Below, piece after piece: positions 61,194 through 64,000 of a stretch of DNA of 64,000 nt (its first letter is position 1; each line of letters starts with the position of its first letter). Origin of the DNA: QYOJ01 sp964642545 (GTDB taxonomy: Bacteria > Bacteroidota > Bacteroidia > Bacteroidales > FEN-979); contig CAZXQU010000005.1 in assembly GCA_964642545.1 (NCBI GenBank), forward strand, positions 4,174 through 68,173, read 5' to 3'. The translations under genes and the position numbers were made by a program. The notes beneath the pieces were generated by a model, which saw only the letters and a program-made list of their open reading frames with translations, ran no database searches and had not been told where the DNA came from.

Positions 61194-63185
61194 ATGACTT
61201 TCAAGGACGAAATCCTCCAGGGTATCCCCAACGGGCTTCCAGAGCCACAACCATATGATCCCGATGCAAACCATGCTCCTGTGCGGAAAGATATTTTATC
61301 TGCGGATGAGAAACAACTGGCATTGAAGAATGCCCTCCGGTATTTCGATAAAAAGCATCATGCAACACTTGCTCCCGAATTTGCAGAGGAGCTTAAAAAA
61401 TATGGCCGGATATACATGTACCGCTTTCGGCCAACCTATGCAATGTTTGCGCGACCTATCAGTGAGTATCCACATCAATCCATCCAGGCTTCTGCCATCA
61501 TGCTGATGATCCAGAACAACCTCGATCCGGCAGTTGCACAGCATCCCCATGAGTTGATCACTTACGGTGGGAATGGGGCAGTATTCCAGAATTGGGCACA
61601 ATACCTGATTACCATGAAATATTTGGCCGAGATGACTGACGAACAAACACTTGTGATGTATTCAGGTCATCCGATGGGACTGTTTCCATCCCATGTTTGG
61701 GCACCACGGGTTGTTGTCACCAACGGCATGATGATTCCCAACTACTCTAGTCAAGATGACTGGGAACGGTATAATGCCCTGGGCGTAACACAATACGGAC
61801 AGATGACGGCGGGATCATACATGTATATTGGACCACAGGGGATCGTTCACGGGACAACCATCACGGTGCTGAATGCTGCGCGGAAAGTTACTTCCGACGG
61901 GATTGCAGGGAAAGTTTTTGTAACTTCAGGTCTCGGCGGGATGTCGGGGGCACAGGCAAAAGCCACTGTCATAGCCGGCGGTATTGCTGTTATCGCCGAA
62001 ATCAATCCGAAGGTTGTGAAGAAACGGCATGAGCAGGGATGGGTGGATGAAGTATATACCGACCTCGACAAGCTGATTCACCGGATGATCTCTGCCCAGT
62101 GTGGCCGGGATGCCATTTCTCTTGCATATCAGGGAAATGTGGTGGATCTCTGGGAGAAGTTTGCAGAAGAGGAGTTACAGGTGGAACTGGGCTCTGATCA
62201 AACCTCGCTGCATAACCCATGGGCTGGAGGATACTACCCAGCAGGACTGTCTTTGGAAGAGTCCAATGAGATGATGGTGAAAGATCCGGCGAAGTTCAAG
62301 GAAGAGGTGCAGAAGTCACTCAGGCGCCAGATCTCCGCTATAAAAAAACTAACTGACAATGGCATGTATTTCTGGGATTACGGAAATGCTTTTTTGCTGG
62401 AAGCCTCACGTGCCGGCGCCGATATCATGAAACCTGATGGGACGTTCACCTACCCATCTTACGTACAGGACATCATGGGGCCGCTCTTTTTTGATTATGG
62501 ATTCGGACCATTCAGATGGGTGTGCACTTCAGGGGATCCATCTGACTTGCAGGTGACTGATGAAATAGCAGCCTTAGTTTTGGAGGAAATTGCCGCACAT
62601 GCCCCAAAAGAGATTGAGATGCAGATGCGCGACAACATCCACTGGATCCGTGAAGCCGGAAAAAACAATCTTGTTGTTGGTTCCCAGGCCAGAATTCTTT
62701 ATGCCGATTGTGAAGGACGTACCAAAATCGCCACCGCCTTCAATGAGGCGATACGGGATGGAAAGATATTGGCTCCCATTGTACTGGGACGAGATCATCA
62801 CGATGTTTCTGGCACCGATTCACCCTATCGTGAAACTTCCAACATCTATGACGGTTCCTCATTTACTGCCGACATGGCGGTGCAGAACGTAATCGGTGAC
62901 AGCTTCCGTGGAGCTACCTGGGTTTCGATCCATAACGGCGGCGGAGTCGGTTGGGGAGAAGTGATCAATGGCGGTTTTGGAATGTTATTAGATGGGTCGG
63001 AGGAAGCGGACTGGAAACTAAAGACCATGTTACATTGGGATGTCAACAACGGCATCGCCCGCCGTGCCTGGGCACGGAATGATGAAGCCGTATTCGCCAT
63101 TAATCGCGCGATGAAAGAGAATTCCCAGCTGAAAGTTACCCTGCCGAACAAGGTGGAAGAGGAGTTGATTGAGGGATTGTTTTAG
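61194..63185 (+). CDS. hutU: Urocanate hydratase
   Basis: Second enzyme of histidine degradation, converting urocanate to imidazolone propionate with tightly bound NAD. The 663 residues match the longer Bacteroidota form. Motifs: PHELITYGGNGAVFQNW, LVMYSGHPMGLFPSH, TNGMMIPNYSSQDDWER, YIGPQGIVHGTT, GLGGMSGAQAKA for NAD binding, and the late NGGGVGWGEVINGGFGM with DHHDVSGTDSP. No other hut gene is in the window, so the pathway is split or continues elsewhere. Confidence 0.95.
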   Translation: MTFKDEILQGIPNGLPEPQPYDPDANHAPVRKDILSADEKQLALKNALRYFDKKHHATLAPEFAEELKKYGRIYMYRFRPTYAMFARPISEYPHQSIQASAIMLMIQNNLDPAVAQHPHELITYGGNGAVFQNWAQYLITMKYLAEMTDEQTLVMYSGHPMGLFPSHVWAPRVVVTNGMMIPNYSSQDDWERYNALGVTQYGQMTAGSYMYIGPQGIVHGTTITVLNAARKVTSDGIAGKVFVTSGLGGMSGAQAKATVIAGGIAVIAEINPKVVKKRHEQGWVDEVYTDLDKLIHRMISAQCGRDAISLAYQGNVVDLWEKFAEEELQVELGSDQTSLHNPWAGGYYPAGLSLEESNEMMVKDPAKFKEEVQKSLRRQISAIKKLTDNGMYFWDYGNAFLLEASRAGADIMKPDGTFTYPSYVQDIMGPLFFDYGFGPFRWVCTSGDPSDLQVTDEIAALVLEEIAAHAPKEIEMQMRDNIHWIREAGKNNLVVGSQARILYADCEGRTKIATAFNEAIRDGKILAPIVLGRDHHDVSGTDSPYRETSNIYDGSSFTADMAVQNVIGDSFRGATWVSIHNGGGVGWGEVINGGFGMLLDGSEEADWKLKTMLHWDVNNGIARRAWARNDEAVFAINRAMKENSQLKVTLPNKVEEELIEGLF

Positions 63186-63257
63186 GCTGGATGCTGTTGC
63201 CGCGTCGCTTCGCTCCTCGCAATGACAATGATGCCGGATACCGGATGTCGGATGAGG
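63186..63257. repeat. REP-like word cluster after hutU
   Basis: The convergent spacer contains cgtcgcttcgctcctcgc, whose complement carries the ggagcgaagcg core seen at 33361 and 48700, followed by gatgccggataccggatg-type repeats also resembled at 33640. No gene is seen in it. Confidence 0.6.
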
Positions 63258-63875
63258 TTACCAGTTCGCTGAAACGAGTTCCTGATCCATCCCGGGATTT
63301 CCAAAGATGTTCTCAATTTTCACCAGGCCATAGTTGTATGTGATCCAATAGTACACGGCGAAATCGGTCGTATCGCCCGGTGGATGCATCTTTCCCTCTT
63401 TCATCACTTTAACACTGTTAAAACTGCCTGCTGGAACCGTCACAGGGTCATCAAGTCTGAGAACTGTAACGATGATCGTATCCTGGGAATCGATCCAGGT
63501 ATATTTCGTTCCTACTGTGGCATCCGTACGCAGGTTCGTTTGAACATTCAGCGGATTCAGGCTAGACACCGACCCCCACTCTTCCGGAGTGCAGTACATA
63601 TATGCGGTATAACTGTCGAAAGCCCAGGAGCAGTTGCCCTTCTGGTAAAACAGTTCATAGACGCCGTTTCCCAAGTCTTTCGTCACTTCTACATCGTAAT
63701 CACACAAAGCTTTAGAGTTGGTGATCCGGTATACCCAATGATGTCCTACCTGTGCTAGGGTGAATGAAGTTTCAGGAGGAGGTACATTGTTGTTTTCTTC
63801 TTTCTTATTACATCCTGGATTGATCATGAGGATGATCGCAAACAAAAGGATCATCGATGTTAATCTCTTTTTCAT
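63258..63875 (-). CDS. Predicted lipoprotein, unknown function
   Basis: Exported lipoprotein of 205 residues. The signal sequence SMILLFAIILMINPGCNKK has a lipobox cysteine at 22, followed by a low-complexity EENNNVPPPETS linker. The mature domain (GHHWVYRITNSKALCDYDVE, VGTKYTWIDSQDTIIVTVL, VTVPAGSFNSVKVMKEG, YYWITYNYGLVKIE) resembles surface proteins of Bacteroidota with a single beta-sandwich and no assigned role. Three further cysteines may form disulfides. It follows the partial gene at the window edge by 16 bases on the same strand. Confidence 0.75.
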   Translation of the reverse strand: MKKRLTSMILLFAIILMINPGCNKKEENNNVPPPETSFTLAQVGHHWVYRITNSKALCDYDVEVTKDLGNGVYELFYQKGNCSWAFDSYTAYMYCTPEEWGSVSSLNPLNVQTNLRTDATVGTKYTWIDSQDTIIVTVLRLDDPVTVPAGSFNSVKVMKEGKMHPPGDTTDFAVYYWITYNYGLVKIENIFGNPGMDQELVSANW

Positions 63876-63891
63876 CTTATTCCTTTTTTAA

Positions 63892-64000
63892 TTAAAAATT
63901 CTTGAAGATTAGCTCTTCCAAGTGAACATCGTATGGTTGGTTGGGCAGGATCGCTTCATATTTGATAAAGCCAATGGCAAAGGTCCCCCATGCATATCCT
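63892..64000 (-). CDS. C-terminal end of an unidentified protein (partial)
   Basis: The minus strand is open from the window edge to a stop at 63892-63894 and reads GYAWGTFAIGFIKYEAILP then NQPYDVHLEELIFKNF. It is probably the end of a gene cotranscribed with the downstream lipoprotein. Too little is visible to assign a family. Confidence 0.5.
   Translation of the reverse strand, partial: GYAWGTFAIGFIKYEAILPNQPYDVHLEELIFKNF

Overview
The window reads as a chromosomal segment of a Bacteroidota (Bacteroidales-like, probably uncultured and anaerobic) genome. The grounds are gldF/gldG, cell-surface proteins with C-terminal sorting-domain-like ends of the type IX secretion kind, a DUF2723 membrane protein, a glutaminase-dead PurF paralogue, a Tgt without zinc cysteines, and many start regions preceded by the Bacteroidota -7 promoter box TAnnTTTG. 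Electron-bifurcation-type iron-sulfur proteins, rubrerythrin and glutamate dehydrogenase fit an anaerobic, amino-acid-using lifestyle. I saw no rRNA, tRNA, CRISPR array or prophage.

Layout. 1-4.5 kb: S-adenosylmethionine hydrolase, then gldF-gldG and a DUF4340-like protein. 4.5-10.8 kb: a tightly overlapping surface-polysaccharide operon (flippase, methyltransferase, three glycosyltransferases, O-antigen ligase). 10.9-26.4 kb: the most unusual part. gdhA is divergent from a 1290-residue protein joining two GAF-like repeats, two receiver domains and a PEP-synthase-type ATP-grasp domain. It runs directly into a three-gene soluble NADH/NADPH/ferredoxin-type oxidoreductase (NuoE-like, HydB/NuoF-like, and a giant GltD-NuoG/FdhA fusion). 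A rubrerythrin and a second receiver/ATP-grasp paralogue follow. 26.4-27.2 kb: a REP-associated transposase among gene remnants. 27.2-34.6 kb: a secreted heparinase-like protein in an operon with an aspartase carrying a cyclic-nucleotide-binding domain, the PurF paralogue and a frameshifted carboxypeptidase-regulatory-like protein. 34.7-50.3 kb: housekeeping genes (phosphatase, gpmA, DUF2723, deacetylase, radC, birA, ung, ispE, LptF/G permease, tgt, glycosyltransferase, ECF sigma). 50.3-64 kb: M1 aminopeptidase, alpha-2-macroglobulin plus pbpC, methyltransferase, urocanate hydratase, lipoproteins.

Two themes cut across the map. First, a nitrogen and redox theme: gdhA (with a CRP-type palindrome upstream), the bifurcation-type complex, cNMP-domain aspartase and urocanate hydratase suggest amino-acid catabolism tied to redox signalling; the receiver/ATP-grasp pair around the complex is the best candidate for an undescribed regulatory or phosphotransfer system. 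Second, dispersed short repeats fill many spacers, share words between distant loci, and enter coding regions in frame (ispE, a glycosyltransferase, pbpC, the deacetylase tail, possibly the heparinase gene). A RAYT transposase that could mobilise the hairpin-forming ones lies in the same window.
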